From contig NZ_BCQV01000011.1 of NCBI RefSeq assembly GCF_001552255.1, positions 1-64,000 of the forward strand: 64,000 bases of DNA, given 5' to 3'. Below the pieces are notes generated by a model. That model was not told the origin of the DNA. It did not search any database and saw only the letters and a list, made by a program, of their open reading frames with translations. The DNA comes from Alicyclobacillus shizuokensis NBRC 103103. GTDB lineage: Bacteria > Bacillota > Bacilli > Alicyclobacillales > Alicyclobacillaceae. Positions within the stretch are counted from its first letter, which is position 1; each line of letters opens with the position of its first letter. Both the position numbers and the translations under genes were made by a program. Shown in pieces: positions 44,884 through 53,307 of this stretch.

Positions 44884-45687
44884 TCAGGCATTGTGGACCC
44901 AGGCGTGGTCCGGATCGTCATGCGGAATCATGACGCGGTCGATGTCGCCGGCCATGACCCACAGGTAATACAGCTCGTAACCGGCTGCCGCGCACACCGG
45001 GTGGTACCCACGCGGTATCAAGAACACGTCTCCGTGCTCCACCCGGTGCACTTCGTCCAAGGAGCGGTCCTTCGTGTAAATCGCCTGCAGTCCGAAGCCC
45101 TGCCGCGGTTTCAGGCGGTAGTAGTACACCTCTTCCATACACGCCTCGACGCCGGGTTGGTAATCGTCGTGCTTGTGCGGTGGATAGCTCGACCAGTTGC
45201 CCGGCAGGTTGAAGGTTTCGCCGACGATGATGCGTTGGACCTTGCCCTCCGCCTCCTTGACCACCACGTCATGCACGTAGCGGCTGTAGTTATCCCGGCC
45301 GACCAGGCGCGGTTTGACCTCCTCCGGCCGAACCACAAACGGTGTATGCTCCTCGCTGGCGGGAGCCTGGCAGACCGCGACCTCAAGTGGCCCGGGCCCA
45401 GTGTTGGAAACGGTGAAGGATGCGCGCACGGGCACGTAGACCGCGGTTGCCCGCTCCGCGAACACGTCACTGCGCTGGAGGCTGCGGTAGGTTGCACCTC
45501 CCACCTCGACCTCGCACTGGCCGGACAAGAGCAGCAACACCGTCTCCACATCGGCAAACTGGCCTTGATGCCGCTCGCCCGGGCCCAGACGCAGGACGCC
45601 GAAGCGCAGGAGGCGCAGTCCGCCTGGGTTCGTGCTCCCGACCAACTCCCGGTACCCGGTGAACTCCTGAGACTTGACCAACAGCAT
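44884..45687 (-). CDS. iolB: IolB/KduI-family cupin isomerase
   Basis: Bicupin of 267 aa resembling 5-deoxyglucuronate isomerase IolB; the hallmark NWSSYPPHKHD with metal-binding His residues and the later MEEVYYYR Glu are present. The start MLLVKSQEFTGYRE follows GGAGGG; a longer frame to 45759 is not conserved. No other inositol gene is present. In this operon it may isomerise a uronate instead, standing in for the absent uxaC; that is inference. It lies between uxaA and uxaB. An 8-bp inverted repeat (44843-44850/44874-44881) sits in the gap before uxaB. Confidence 0.82.
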   Translation of the reverse strand: MLLVKSQEFTGYRELVGSTNPGGLRLLRFGVLRLGPGERHQGQFADVETVLLLLSGQCEVEVGGATYRSLQRSDVFAERATAVYVPVRASFTVSNTGPGPLEVAVCQAPASEEHTPFVVRPEEVKPRLVGRDNYSRYVHDVVVKEAEGKVQRIIVGETFNLPGNWSSYPPHKHDDYQPGVEACMEEVYYYRLKPRQGFGLQAIYTKDRSLDEVHRVEHGDVFLIPRGYHPVCAAAGYELYYLWVMAGDIDRVMIPHDDPDHAWVHNA

Positions 45688-45810
45688 GTTGCCATCCCTC
45701 CATTTCTGCTGCGGCCGCGCCGTGACCCGCGCGGCCTGAACGTGCCCCGTTCTCGCCACCTGGGCGTAGCGGTGGACTTTTGGCCTCGGCTCCGCTTGCA
45801 GCCTTGATGG

Positions 45811-47334
45811 CTACAGCGTCACCCCGTCTTTGAAAATCGCGATTTCACGGTACCCGAACCGCTCATTCTGGGTCTGCGACAAGCCCGAGGCCACATCGAC
45901 GACCTGCCGATACAAGGCGGCCGCCAGCTCAATCATCGACGCCCCGCTGACGAGGCGACCGGCATCAAAGTCCATCCAGTGACGCTTGCGCGCGTACAGG
46001 TCGCTGTTGGTGGCAATTTTGAGTGTGGGCACAGGGCCGCCGAACGGGGTGCCGCGCCCGGTGGTGAACAGCACCAACTGCGCTCCGGCCAGGGCCAAGG
46101 CGGTGACGGAAACCAAGTCATTCCCCGGCGCCTGCACCAGCTGCACCCCCCCACCGTGGGCCGGTTCCCCGTACGCGTGCACGGCGGTCACGGGGCTGTG
46201 CCCGCCCTTTTGCACACAGCCCAGCGATTTTTCCTCCAGCGTCGTGATGCCGCCGTCCTTGTTGCCGGGAGAAGGGTTTTCGTAAATAACCTGGTTGTGC
46301 CGAATGTAGTAGTCCTTGAAATCGTTGATGAGTTGCACGATGTCAGCAAACGTCCGTTCGTCCTGCGCGCGGTTCATGAGCATCGTCTCCGCGCCGAACA
46401 TCTCCGGAACCTCGGTCAACAGCGCCGCAGCCCCGCGATTTGTAAACAGATCAGCCACCTTGCCCACGAGCGGATTGGCCGTGATGCCCGAAAATCCGTC
46501 GGATCCCCCGCACTTGAGCCCAATGCGCAACTTGGCCACCGGAACCCAGGTGCGGCGAAACTGGCGGGCGTAGCCGGCCAGCTCGCGCAGGTGCGCAAGG
46601 CCCGCCTCGAACTCATCCTGCACGCTCTGCAGCGCCATGTAATGGACCTTGGCTGTCGGGACATCGCCAAGCTGGGCCTTCAACAGGTCTATCTGGTTAT
46701 TTTCACAACCCAATCCGACCACCAGCACCCCAGCGGCGTTGGGGTGGCGGACGAGCCCGGCAATCGCCTTTTGCGTATAACCGAGATCATCCCCCAGCTG
46801 CGAGCAGCCGTACGGGTGGGGGAAGGCATAGACGCCGTCAATCCCAGATCCGGACAACTCGGCATGCGCCGCCTGTGCCAGACGCTCCACCATTTTGTTG
46901 ACACAACCGACGGTGGGCAGCACCCAGATCTCGTTGCGAATGCCCACATCGCCGTTCTCGCGCACGTAGCCCTCAAACACGTCCGGCAAGGCCTCCAGAT
47001 TCTCTTCCATGCGGCCCTGGGAAAGGCTCGGCGTATACTGATAGGACAACTTGTCTCCCAATTTCGTTTGCACGTTGTGCGTATGCACCCAGGCACCGCG
47101 GCGAATCGGCTGTGTGGCCCGCCCTATGGGGTGGCCATACTTGATGATGTCCTGCCCGGCCGCCACATCGCTGAGCGCAATCTTGTGGCCGCGCGGGATA
47201 TCTTCAAGGGCCGTCAGTTGTCCTTCCGCCAGCTCCACCGCATCACCTTTCGCAACCGCTTCCAAGACCACGGCGACGTTATCCTCCGCGTGAATCCGCA
47301 GGGCCCGCCGCGCGGCCGCCTCCATCACCGGCAT
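45811..47334 (-). CDS. uxaA: altronate dehydratase
   Basis: Iron-dependent dehydratase of 507 aa converting D-altronate to 2-keto-3-deoxygluconate. The N-terminal SAF domain (about 15-100; HAEDNVAVVLEAV, GHKIALSDVAAGQDIIKYG) and the large C-terminal domain (GYVRENGDVGIRNEIWVLPTVGC, GLGCENNQID, CGGSDGFSGITANP) are both in one chain, as in UxaA. MPVMEAAARR at 47334 is chosen for GGGAGG seven bases upstream. It opens the second half of the uronate operon behind its own extended -10 promoter. Confidence 0.93.
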   Translation of the reverse strand: MPVMEAAARRALRIHAEDNVAVVLEAVAKGDAVELAEGQLTALEDIPRGHKIALSDVAAGQDIIKYGHPIGRATQPIRRGAWVHTHNVQTKLGDKLSYQYTPSLSQGRMEENLEALPDVFEGYVRENGDVGIRNEIWVLPTVGCVNKMVERLAQAAHAELSGSGIDGVYAFPHPYGCSQLGDDLGYTQKAIAGLVRHPNAAGVLVVGLGCENNQIDLLKAQLGDVPTAKVHYMALQSVQDEFEAGLAHLRELAGYARQFRRTWVPVAKLRIGLKCGGSDGFSGITANPLVGKVADLFTNRGAAALLTEVPEMFGAETMLMNRAQDERTFADIVQLINDFKDYYIRHNQVIYENPSPGNKDGGITTLEEKSLGCVQKGGHSPVTAVHAYGEPAHGGGVQLVQAPGNDLVSVTALALAGAQLVLFTTGRGTPFGGPVPTLKIATNSDLYARKRHWMDFDAGRLVSGASMIELAAALYRQVVDVASGLSQTQNERFGYREIAIFKDGVTL

Positions 47335-47438
47335 CCACTCGCCTCCCTGGCCCATGCGCACAGATGCCGCCTGCCAGGCTCTTGGGTGCGCGCCCAAAGC
47401 GCGGCAGCGGCTCTCTGTTGCTTTGTGGCATCATGTTG

Positions 47439-47455
47439 GATTATACCACATAATC
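47439..47455 (-). promoter_or_regulatory. extended -10 promoter with overlapping palindromic operator for uxaA
   Basis: On the minus strand TGGTATAAT (47440-47448) is a perfect extended -10. It sits inside a perfect palindrome GATTAT-N5-ATAATC (47439-47455). A regulator bound there would cover the -10, so this is a good candidate repressor site. A clear -35 is not visible. Confidence 0.6.
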
Positions 47456-47467
47456 TCTCAACCGGTT

Positions 47468-48541
47468 CTACGCATTTTTCACCAATATCCACGGCCTCGT
47501 CAACGTGACCTGGTCCCCCTGCACCTCTGTCTGTGGGTAGTGATGCGTGCCCGTCAACCATTCACGGCCGGATTCGCTGACCAGAAAGGTGTCTTCGACT
47601 TTCGCCCCGGCCACCGAGGGATTCCAGGCGACAGCCGCGAGGCGGGGCACGGGCAGCGATTGTCCGAGGTCGGCACGCACCTCGCGCGATTGGAACCCAA
47701 TCAGTCCGCCCTGGTGATGCTCCATCCAGGCGTCGGCAAATCCCTGCGCCGCGTACGCGGCCTGCGCCTCGCGCACGACGTCGGCCAGCGGCACGCCGGG
47801 ACCCGTCGCCGCCAGCATCCTGGCCTCCACGCGCAGCACAGCTTCATATCGGCGGGCCAGCTCTTCCGGCAGCCCGGCAAAGGCGACGGTCCGCGTCGTC
47901 GCGGCCACCAGGCCGCCGCCTCGGGCACACAGCGACACGATAGCGTACCGCCCCAGCCGCTCGGGTGTCGGCAGCGGATGGCGATACAGGCCTGCCCGGC
48001 GCTCGCCGGCGGCTAAGAGCACCACCGCGTCCAACCCCTGGGAAGCACAGAGAGCAGCCACGCGGGCCGCCAAATCAGCCTCCGTGTCCTCCGCGCGGGC
48101 CAAACGGCACGCCTCCTCCACCGCCCAGGAGGTCCGTCGTCCCAACTGACGATATACCTCCACCTGCTCCTGGTCCAACTGGATGCGCATACGCCGCATC
48201 GCTTCCGCCACCTCAGTGTCGGTCACGACCCGGCGCCCGTCACGCCACCTGCGCACAATCCCTTGCCGCGCCGCCTCGTCGTACCATGGGTAGACATGGA
48301 CCGAATCGGCGGACAGGCCTTCCTCCGCCGTGAGCCGGGCCTGCTCAATGTTGCTGACAGCGCTTTCTATCCGCTCCTGGCTGATGAACACCGCCGCCAA
48401 CCCCTGTTCGGTCGCCACATTGACGTGGAATCTTCCGCCAAACAGCCAGGCCAAATTGATCGCCCGCTGGATGATCAATCCGTCCCAACCCTGCTCCTCA
48501 AGCATCGACCGGACCCGCTCCACCCTGTCCGAATACGCCAT
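47468..48541 (-). CDS. M24 (creatinase/aminopeptidase P) fold protein lacking metal ligands
   Basis: Pita-bread-fold protein of 357 aa: an N-terminal creatinase domain (1-130) and a C-terminal M24 domain (140-350). The two metal-binding Asp residues are gone (SLCARGGGLVAATTRTVAF), and the first Glu of the usual EPG region is Asn (VAWNPSVAGAKVEDTFLV). His residues remain in MEHHQGGLIGF. Thus it is probably not a metallopeptidase. Metal-free relatives such as creatinase hydrolyse small C-N compounds. It sits three bases after the DeoR regulator and upstream of uxaA. Confidence 0.8.
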   Translation of the reverse strand: MAYSDRVERVRSMLEEQGWDGLIIQRAINLAWLFGGRFHVNVATEQGLAAVFISQERIESAVSNIEQARLTAEEGLSADSVHVYPWYDEAARQGIVRRWRDGRRVVTDTEVAEAMRRMRIQLDQEQVEVYRQLGRRTSWAVEEACRLARAEDTEADLAARVAALCASQGLDAVVLLAAGERRAGLYRHPLPTPERLGRYAIVSLCARGGGLVAATTRTVAFAGLPEELARRYEAVLRVEARMLAATGPGVPLADVVREAQAAYAAQGFADAWMEHHQGGLIGFQSREVRADLGQSLPVPRLAAVAWNPSVAGAKVEDTFLVSESGREWLTGTHHYPQTEVQGDQVTLTRPWILVKNA

Positions 48542-48544
48542 GCG

Positions 48545-49330
48545 TCAGCCCCCTCTCTCGGTCTCTGCCGTTTCCGCCAGAATCACCTGTGCTCCTTGCC
48601 GCCTAAACGGATCCACGGCCTCGTCCGGGACCGACGCGTTCATCACGATGCCGTCCACTTCGTCCACGCGCGCGTACGACACCAAGGCCGCTCGCCCCAA
48701 CTTGCTCGCATCCACCACGCAGTAGACCGCATCCCCGGCCTGCATCATGGCCCGTTTGATCTGCCGCTCCGCGCTGGAAGCCGTGGTCAGGCCTTGGCTG
48801 ACGGACACCCCGCCCGCCCCGAGAAACACCACGTCCACGTGGTAACGCCCAATCATCTCCACGCATTCCGGACCGACGACGCAGGGAGTGCCGCGCTGAT
48901 GAGTGCCGCCCAGCATGACCAATTGCACATGGACCGACGTGGACAGCTCCGCGGCAATGATCAGGTCGTTGGTCACCACCGTCACCGGCCGCGCCGCCAG
49001 CCGCCGCGCAATTTCCAGCGTGGTCGTGCCGCTGTCCAGCATCACCGTGCTGCCGTCGCGGATGAAGTCGACCGCTCGCTCAGCCACCGCCGCTTTTTCT
49101 GGCACGTTCTGATGCATGCGCTGCTGCGCCGGCGGCACCACATGCACCGGCTCCGCCAGCATCGCACCGCCGTGGGTACGCCTCGCCAGTCCCTCCGACT
49201 CCAGCTTGCGCAGGTCGCGGCGCACCGTCTCTTCCGACACCCCAAACCGACTCTTGAGATCCGAAATGCGTACGGATCCTTCCCTTAGCAAAATCTCCTT
49301 CAGTTTCCGCTGGCGCATCTCCCCTAGCAC
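48545..49330 (-). CDS. DeoR-family transcriptional regulator
   Basis: Sugar-operon repressor of about 261 aa. The N-terminal HTH (RISDLKSRFGVSEETVRRDLRKLESEGLARRTHGGA) is followed by a DeoR ligand domain with MLDSGTTTLEIARRL, VVTNDLIIAAEL, MLGGTHQRGT, FLGAGGVS and VDASKLGRAALV. The GTG at 49330 gives the family start MLGEMRQRK; TTG at 49336 is an alternative. It is coupled to the M24 gene and is the likely regulator of the uronate operon, responding to a phosphorylated intermediate. Confidence 0.87.
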   Translation of the reverse strand: MLGEMRQRKLKEILLREGSVRISDLKSRFGVSEETVRRDLRKLESEGLARRTHGGAMLAEPVHVVPPAQQRMHQNVPEKAAVAERAVDFIRDGSTVMLDSGTTTLEIARRLAARPVTVVTNDLIIAAELSTSVHVQLVMLGGTHQRGTPCVVGPECVEMIGRYHVDVVFLGAGGVSVSQGLTTASSAERQIKRAMMQAGDAVYCVVDASKLGRAALVSYARVDEVDGIVMNASVPDEAVDPFRRQGAQVILAETAETERGG

Positions 49331-49424
49331 GGTCAATCTTCCTTTCCTGAACCCAGCAGCCTGCCCTTCAAGAAAACCTCACTATCCCGCAAAAGTCAAC
49401 ATGAATTATCGAATCCCCGCAGCC

Positions 49425-50969
49425 TCACGGGTGGTCCTTGGACACGTCGCCGTCAACTCCGGCGCCCTCGTCCCGCATCGTCTGCTGACGGTAAGCGTCC
49501 AAACGCGGCCAGACTGTCCGCATGCCGGCCGCAAACGCTTGATAGGCGGCGAACCCGGCCCTGTACACCTCCTGCTCCCGCGAATCCGGAACATACTCCT
49601 CCTGCACGGGGTTGACGCATCGCATCTCCTCTTCGGTCACCCAGCCCAGGGCCCGGGCGGCCAATAAAAAAGCGCCGTAGGCGGCGGCGTGCCGGATCCT
49701 CGGTTGGTGCACAGGCACCCCGTAGAAGGAGGCCTTCATGCGGTTCCAGGCCTGGTTCCCCGCCATCCCGCCGACAACGCGCACCGCCTGGACGGGCTCC
49801 ACATACTGACGCATCCGCTCCAACACGGCCCGCAGTTCATAGCCAATCGACTCCAATGCGGCCCGCACCAGGTGTTCGGGCTGGTGCCCCAGCGTCAAGC
49901 CGCCGATAACCCCGGTGGCGCCGGCGGTCACAGAACTCCCTTTGCGCCCCATGAACCACGGCAGCATCAGAACACCGGCAGACCCGGGCCGCACCGACTG
50001 CAGAACACACTCAAGATGCTGCACATCGGGCGTGGATGCCCCAAGCAAACCCGTCAGCCACTCCAGCACAGCCCCGGATGCGGAAATCCCTTGCTCCAGA
50101 ATCCACCTGCCGTCCAACACGTGCGGAGTGCAGCTCAGGCATTCCTCTTGGACAATGCGTTCCACTTCGCAGGACATGTTGCTGGTGGTTCCGGACGACT
50201 CCATGATTTCCCGCGGCCGCACTCCGGATCCCAGCACTTCACATGGCCTGTCCCCGCCGCCAATCAGGACGGGGATGCCGGGCGACAGGCCCAGTTGTTC
50301 AGCCGCTGCGCGTGACAGTCGGCCGACTGTCTCCTGCGGCGAGTGCACCGGTGGTAGTTGGTGCAAACCCACTTCGCAGGCCTCGAGCAGTTCCGGCCGC
50401 CACGCCAGCCGGTGGATATCGAACAGCAGGGTACGGGCAGCCAGGGTCCAGTCGGTGGCCACCTCTCCCGACAACCAATATAAGATGTAGTCTTTCGGCT
50501 GCATGTACCAGCGGGCTTTCGAGAACACATCCGGGCACCGGCGGCGCAACCAGAGGATTTTGCCGGCCGAATACGCGGCTCCTGGGGCGAGCCCAGTCCA
50601 CTCCCGCACTCGGCCTTGGAAGGCGTCCTGCAGGGCGTCGGCCTCGGCCGTTCCGCGTCCGTCCAGCCACAGCAGAGCGGGCGCGAGCGGACGCATGTCC
50701 TCTCCCACCGGCACCACCGTCTCTCGCTGGGACGTCAGGGCAATCATCCGCACAGCTGCGGGCGGAGCCTCGCCAAGAAGTCGGGAGACCGCCTGTTGCA
50801 GGGTGCGTATCCAATCGTCGGGTGACTGACATGCCTCCCCGTCGGGCGTGACCTGTCGGGGGTACGGGACGGTCACTTCGTACAGTGGGTCAAGACCTGC
50901 GCCAAACAGCATGGCCTTGCAGGCGGATGTGCCCAAATCTATGGTTAATACCGCTTCCTGCGCACGCAC
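49425..50969 (-). CDS. FGGY-family carbohydrate kinase
   Basis: Sugar kinase of 514 aa. The FGGY N-terminal domain has LTIDLGTSACKAMLFG and WLDGRGTAEAD. The C-terminal domain has GGGDRPCEVLGSG, MESSGTTSNM and VVGGMAGNQAWNRMKASFYGVPV, the ATP site. The subfamily is xylulokinase/gluconokinase-like, but the exact sugar cannot be named. The GTG at 50969 gives the family N-terminus, with GGGGGTG upstream. It begins the uronate gene cluster, 94 bp upstream of the DeoR gene. Confidence 0.85.
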   Translation of the reverse strand: MRAQEAVLTIDLGTSACKAMLFGAGLDPLYEVTVPYPRQVTPDGEACQSPDDWIRTLQQAVSRLLGEAPPAAVRMIALTSQRETVVPVGEDMRPLAPALLWLDGRGTAEADALQDAFQGRVREWTGLAPGAAYSAGKILWLRRRCPDVFSKARWYMQPKDYILYWLSGEVATDWTLAARTLLFDIHRLAWRPELLEACEVGLHQLPPVHSPQETVGRLSRAAAEQLGLSPGIPVLIGGGDRPCEVLGSGVRPREIMESSGTTSNMSCEVERIVQEECLSCTPHVLDGRWILEQGISASGAVLEWLTGLLGASTPDVQHLECVLQSVRPGSAGVLMLPWFMGRKGSSVTAGATGVIGGLTLGHQPEHLVRAALESIGYELRAVLERMRQYVEPVQAVRVVGGMAGNQAWNRMKASFYGVPVHQPRIRHAAAYGAFLLAARALGWVTEEEMRCVNPVQEEYVPDSREQEVYRAGFAAYQAFAAGMRTVWPRLDAYRQQTMRDEGAGVDGDVSKDHP

Positions 50970-51283
50970 GCGTCTGCACCCCCACAACGAAGTCTGGCTG
51001 GCACCGGGCAGGATGGTGCCATGCGCATGAAGCGCCGCGACCCATCGGCCAGTTCGCTTCCATTATACGAACAGGGCGCCGCCATGAGAAACACCGCCGT
51101 GGGGTGCTCCCCCAGCGGTCTCCGATCCGCCAGTTTCCAAGCTCGTCTTGGTTCCCGCTGATGCTCCTATCATCTGCCACCACCAAACTCGCATACTCGC
51201 ATAAGAGAAGGTGTTCGCCACGGTCGAGGGGGTGACATCAGCGGCCACCAAAAATGATGAAGCAATGTGGCCAGCGAATCTCC
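50970..51283. other. intergenic spacer upstream of the FGGY kinase
   Basis: The spacer separates the MFS gene stop from the kinase start, both on the minus strand. It contains the kinase promoter but no recognised gene. A GC-rich inverted repeat near 51096-51120 could be a weak terminator of the preceding operon. Confidence 0.35.
51062..51090 (-). promoter_or_regulatory. sigma-A-type promoter for FGGY kinase operon
   Basis: On the minus strand TTCTCA (51085-51090) and a perfect TATAAT (51062-51067) are separated by 17 bp. About 93 bases of leader precede the GTG start. Confidence 0.6.
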
Positions 51284-52627
51284 TTAATCTGGCAGTGGTC
51301 TTCCTTTCGTCTCCACACAGAAAATTGCGCACACAAATCCCAGTACGTAAATCAAGCCAATGATAGTCGCTGCCAGGCTGTATCCACCAAAGATGGTGAT
51401 CAAGTAGCCCGAGCATAACGGCCCCAGAAAAGCGACAAACCGGGCGGCATTGAAAACAAACGAAACACCCGTGGCCCGGATACTTGTGGGAAAAAACTCC
51501 GGCAACCATACGGGCATCCACGAGTACTGGCCAAGGGTGAAAACCCCGTTGATCGCGGTGAGAATCAGGAGCCAACTCAGGTTGTGCACCCATAGGAACA
51601 GCACAGGTGTCAAAATAAGTGAAAGGCCAAAGTACATCAGCGTCGTCTTCTTCCGGCCCCAGGCATCAGCCATGAAGCCAAGCATAACATACCCCAGGAT
51701 GGCGCCGACATTGTAGATCATGCCACTGAGGCTCGACCAATGCGTGGTGGACAGCCCATGCGTCGCAGCGACCGCTCCGATGTATGCCGGCACCCAGGAC
51801 GAGATGGCCCACCAACCAACCGTGGTCGTGAGCGACATCAGCAGGCCCAATAGGGCCCCCTTTCTTAAATTCTTGCTTGAGAAAAGCGCTTTCATCGTGA
51901 ACAAAGCGTAGGTCTTTTCTTCGTCGGAAACAGCCGCGCCGCTCTCCACCTTTCTGCGCACATGGTTGCGCAGGGCGTTAGCTTGCTCCCACCTGATGGA
52001 TTCGTCCACGTTCCGGCGCAGCCACAACAGCACGAGCGCCGGCAACACACCGATCAAATACATGATCCGCCATGCGTTTGGCCCCATATTGCCAACGAAG
52101 AACCAGATCAGGGAAGCCACGAAAAAACCAATCCCCAAACCTGACTGCATAATTCCTGCCGCTTTTGCCCGTGTTTTCGCCGGAAACACCTCGGCCACCA
52201 TGGAAGTTCCTGTGCCCCACTCCGATCCGATGCACAACCCAACCAAAAAGCGGAGGAAAATGAAAGATGGCCACGACCAAGCGATGGCACTGATGCCGGT
52301 CATTACGGCATAGGACAGAATGGACAACATCATGACGCGCTTGCGTCCGATGTAATCGGCGAGTATGCCCCCGACGATGCCCCCTAGGCCCCATCCCAAC
52401 AGCGTCAGGCCAATGGTGGTCCCGGCGTACAATGGAACCGAATTCGTCTGTACGGCAGGAAGCAGTTGCTTCAACGCGACTCCAATCGTCAAGATCAAGG
52501 CATACGTCTCATATCCGTCAAACATCCAGCCTAAATTGGACGCCATCAGCACATACCATTGCTTGGAGCTTATCGACCTGTACCACGGGACCGCATCGGT
52601 GGCCAGTGTGGCACTCATTTGACTCAT
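51284..52627 (-). CDS. MFS transporter (metabolite:H+ symporter type)
   Basis: Twelve-helix transporter of 447 aa. Family features are LMASNLGWMFDGYETYAL at helix 1, LLGWGLGGIVGGILADYIGRKRVM between helices 2 and 3, GSEWGTGTSMVAEVFPAKTRAKAAG, and RATGVSFVFNAARF in the second half. These resemble aromatic-acid and sialic-acid type symporters. The ATG at 52627 follows AGGAGGG. It is the last gene of the molybdenum hydroxylase operon, 155 bp after it, so it probably imports that operon's substrate. Confidence 0.86.
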   Translation of the reverse strand: MSQMSATLATDAVPWYRSISSKQWYVLMASNLGWMFDGYETYALILTIGVALKQLLPAVQTNSVPLYAGTTIGLTLLGWGLGGIVGGILADYIGRKRVMMLSILSYAVMTGISAIAWSWPSFIFLRFLVGLCIGSEWGTGTSMVAEVFPAKTRAKAAGIMQSGLGIGFFVASLIWFFVGNMGPNAWRIMYLIGVLPALVLLWLRRNVDESIRWEQANALRNHVRRKVESGAAVSDEEKTYALFTMKALFSSKNLRKGALLGLLMSLTTTVGWWAISSWVPAYIGAVAATHGLSTTHWSSLSGMIYNVGAILGYVMLGFMADAWGRKKTTLMYFGLSLILTPVLFLWVHNLSWLLILTAINGVFTLGQYSWMPVWLPEFFPTSIRATGVSFVFNAARFVAFLGPLCSGYLITIFGGYSLAATIIGLIYVLGFVCAIFCVETKGRPLPD

Positions 52628-52781
52628 GGCTGTACCCTCCTGATTCCATATTTTCTTGCCTAATACTCGAACATTCCGTCTCTTTCTGTTCTGAACGGTG
52701 TGTCGCAATGCCGCTTAGCTGCAACCGTCGCCTGTACGACTCGTCTACAAGCGGCGAGTCGTACAGGGAACACGTCTTGGC

Positions 52782-53306
52782 CTAGCGCTGCGCCATGATA
52801 GCAGTCGCTGGAGTATTTCCAGCCGCTGTCTGGGCGCGCAGCTTCTCCGCCGCCCGATGCACAGCGGCAATGATCTCCGGGTACGCCGCGCAGCGGCAGA
52901 GGTTTCCGGACATGTAGTGCTTGATCTCCTCATCCGTCGGGTCCGGATTCTCCTGCAGCAACTGCGTCGCCATCATGATCATGCCAGGGGTGCAGAACCC
53001 GCACTGAAACCCTTCGCACTCCACGAACGCCTCCTGCACGGGCGACAATTGATTGAGCGTCCCCAGTCCCTCGACCGTCTGGACGTCGCAGCCGTCCACC
53101 AACACCGCCAGATATAGACAGCCCGAAACGGCCCGGCCGTCCACATTCACGGTGCAGCACCCACACAATCCCTGGCCGCAGCTTTCGCGTACACTGTACA
53201 TCTGGAACCCGCGGCGCAGAGCCTCCACCAGGGTCTCGTACGGCTGCACCGCCAATTCCACCGGCCGTCCGTTCAACCGAAAGCGAATCGTCTGCAGTTC
53301 GGCCAT
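52782..53306 (-). CDS. molybdenum hydroxylase iron-sulfur subunit
   Basis: Small (2Fe-2S)2 subunit of 174 aa. The plant-type cluster is bound by CGQGLCGCCTVNVDGRAVSGC (residues 42-62); the second cluster by CGFCTPGM and CRC in GNLCRCAAYP. It passes electrons from the Mo centre to the FAD subunit. The ATG at 53306 is one base after the large-subunit stop, so translation is coupled. An in-frame ATG at 53315 is an alternative but overlaps the ribosome binding site. Confidence 0.93.
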   Translation of the reverse strand: MAELQTIRFRLNGRPVELAVQPYETLVEALRRGFQMYSVRESCGQGLCGCCTVNVDGRAVSGCLYLAVLVDGCDVQTVEGLGTLNQLSPVQEAFVECEGFQCGFCTPGMIMMATQLLQENPDPTDEEIKHYMSGNLCRCAAYPEIIAAVHRAAEKLRAQTAAGNTPATAIMAQR

Positions 53307-53307
53307 C

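Noticed and set aside
44884-45687. Inositol catabolism from the iolB-like gene
   Set aside because: No iolC, iolD, iolE or iolG set accompanies it, and the flanks are uronate genes.
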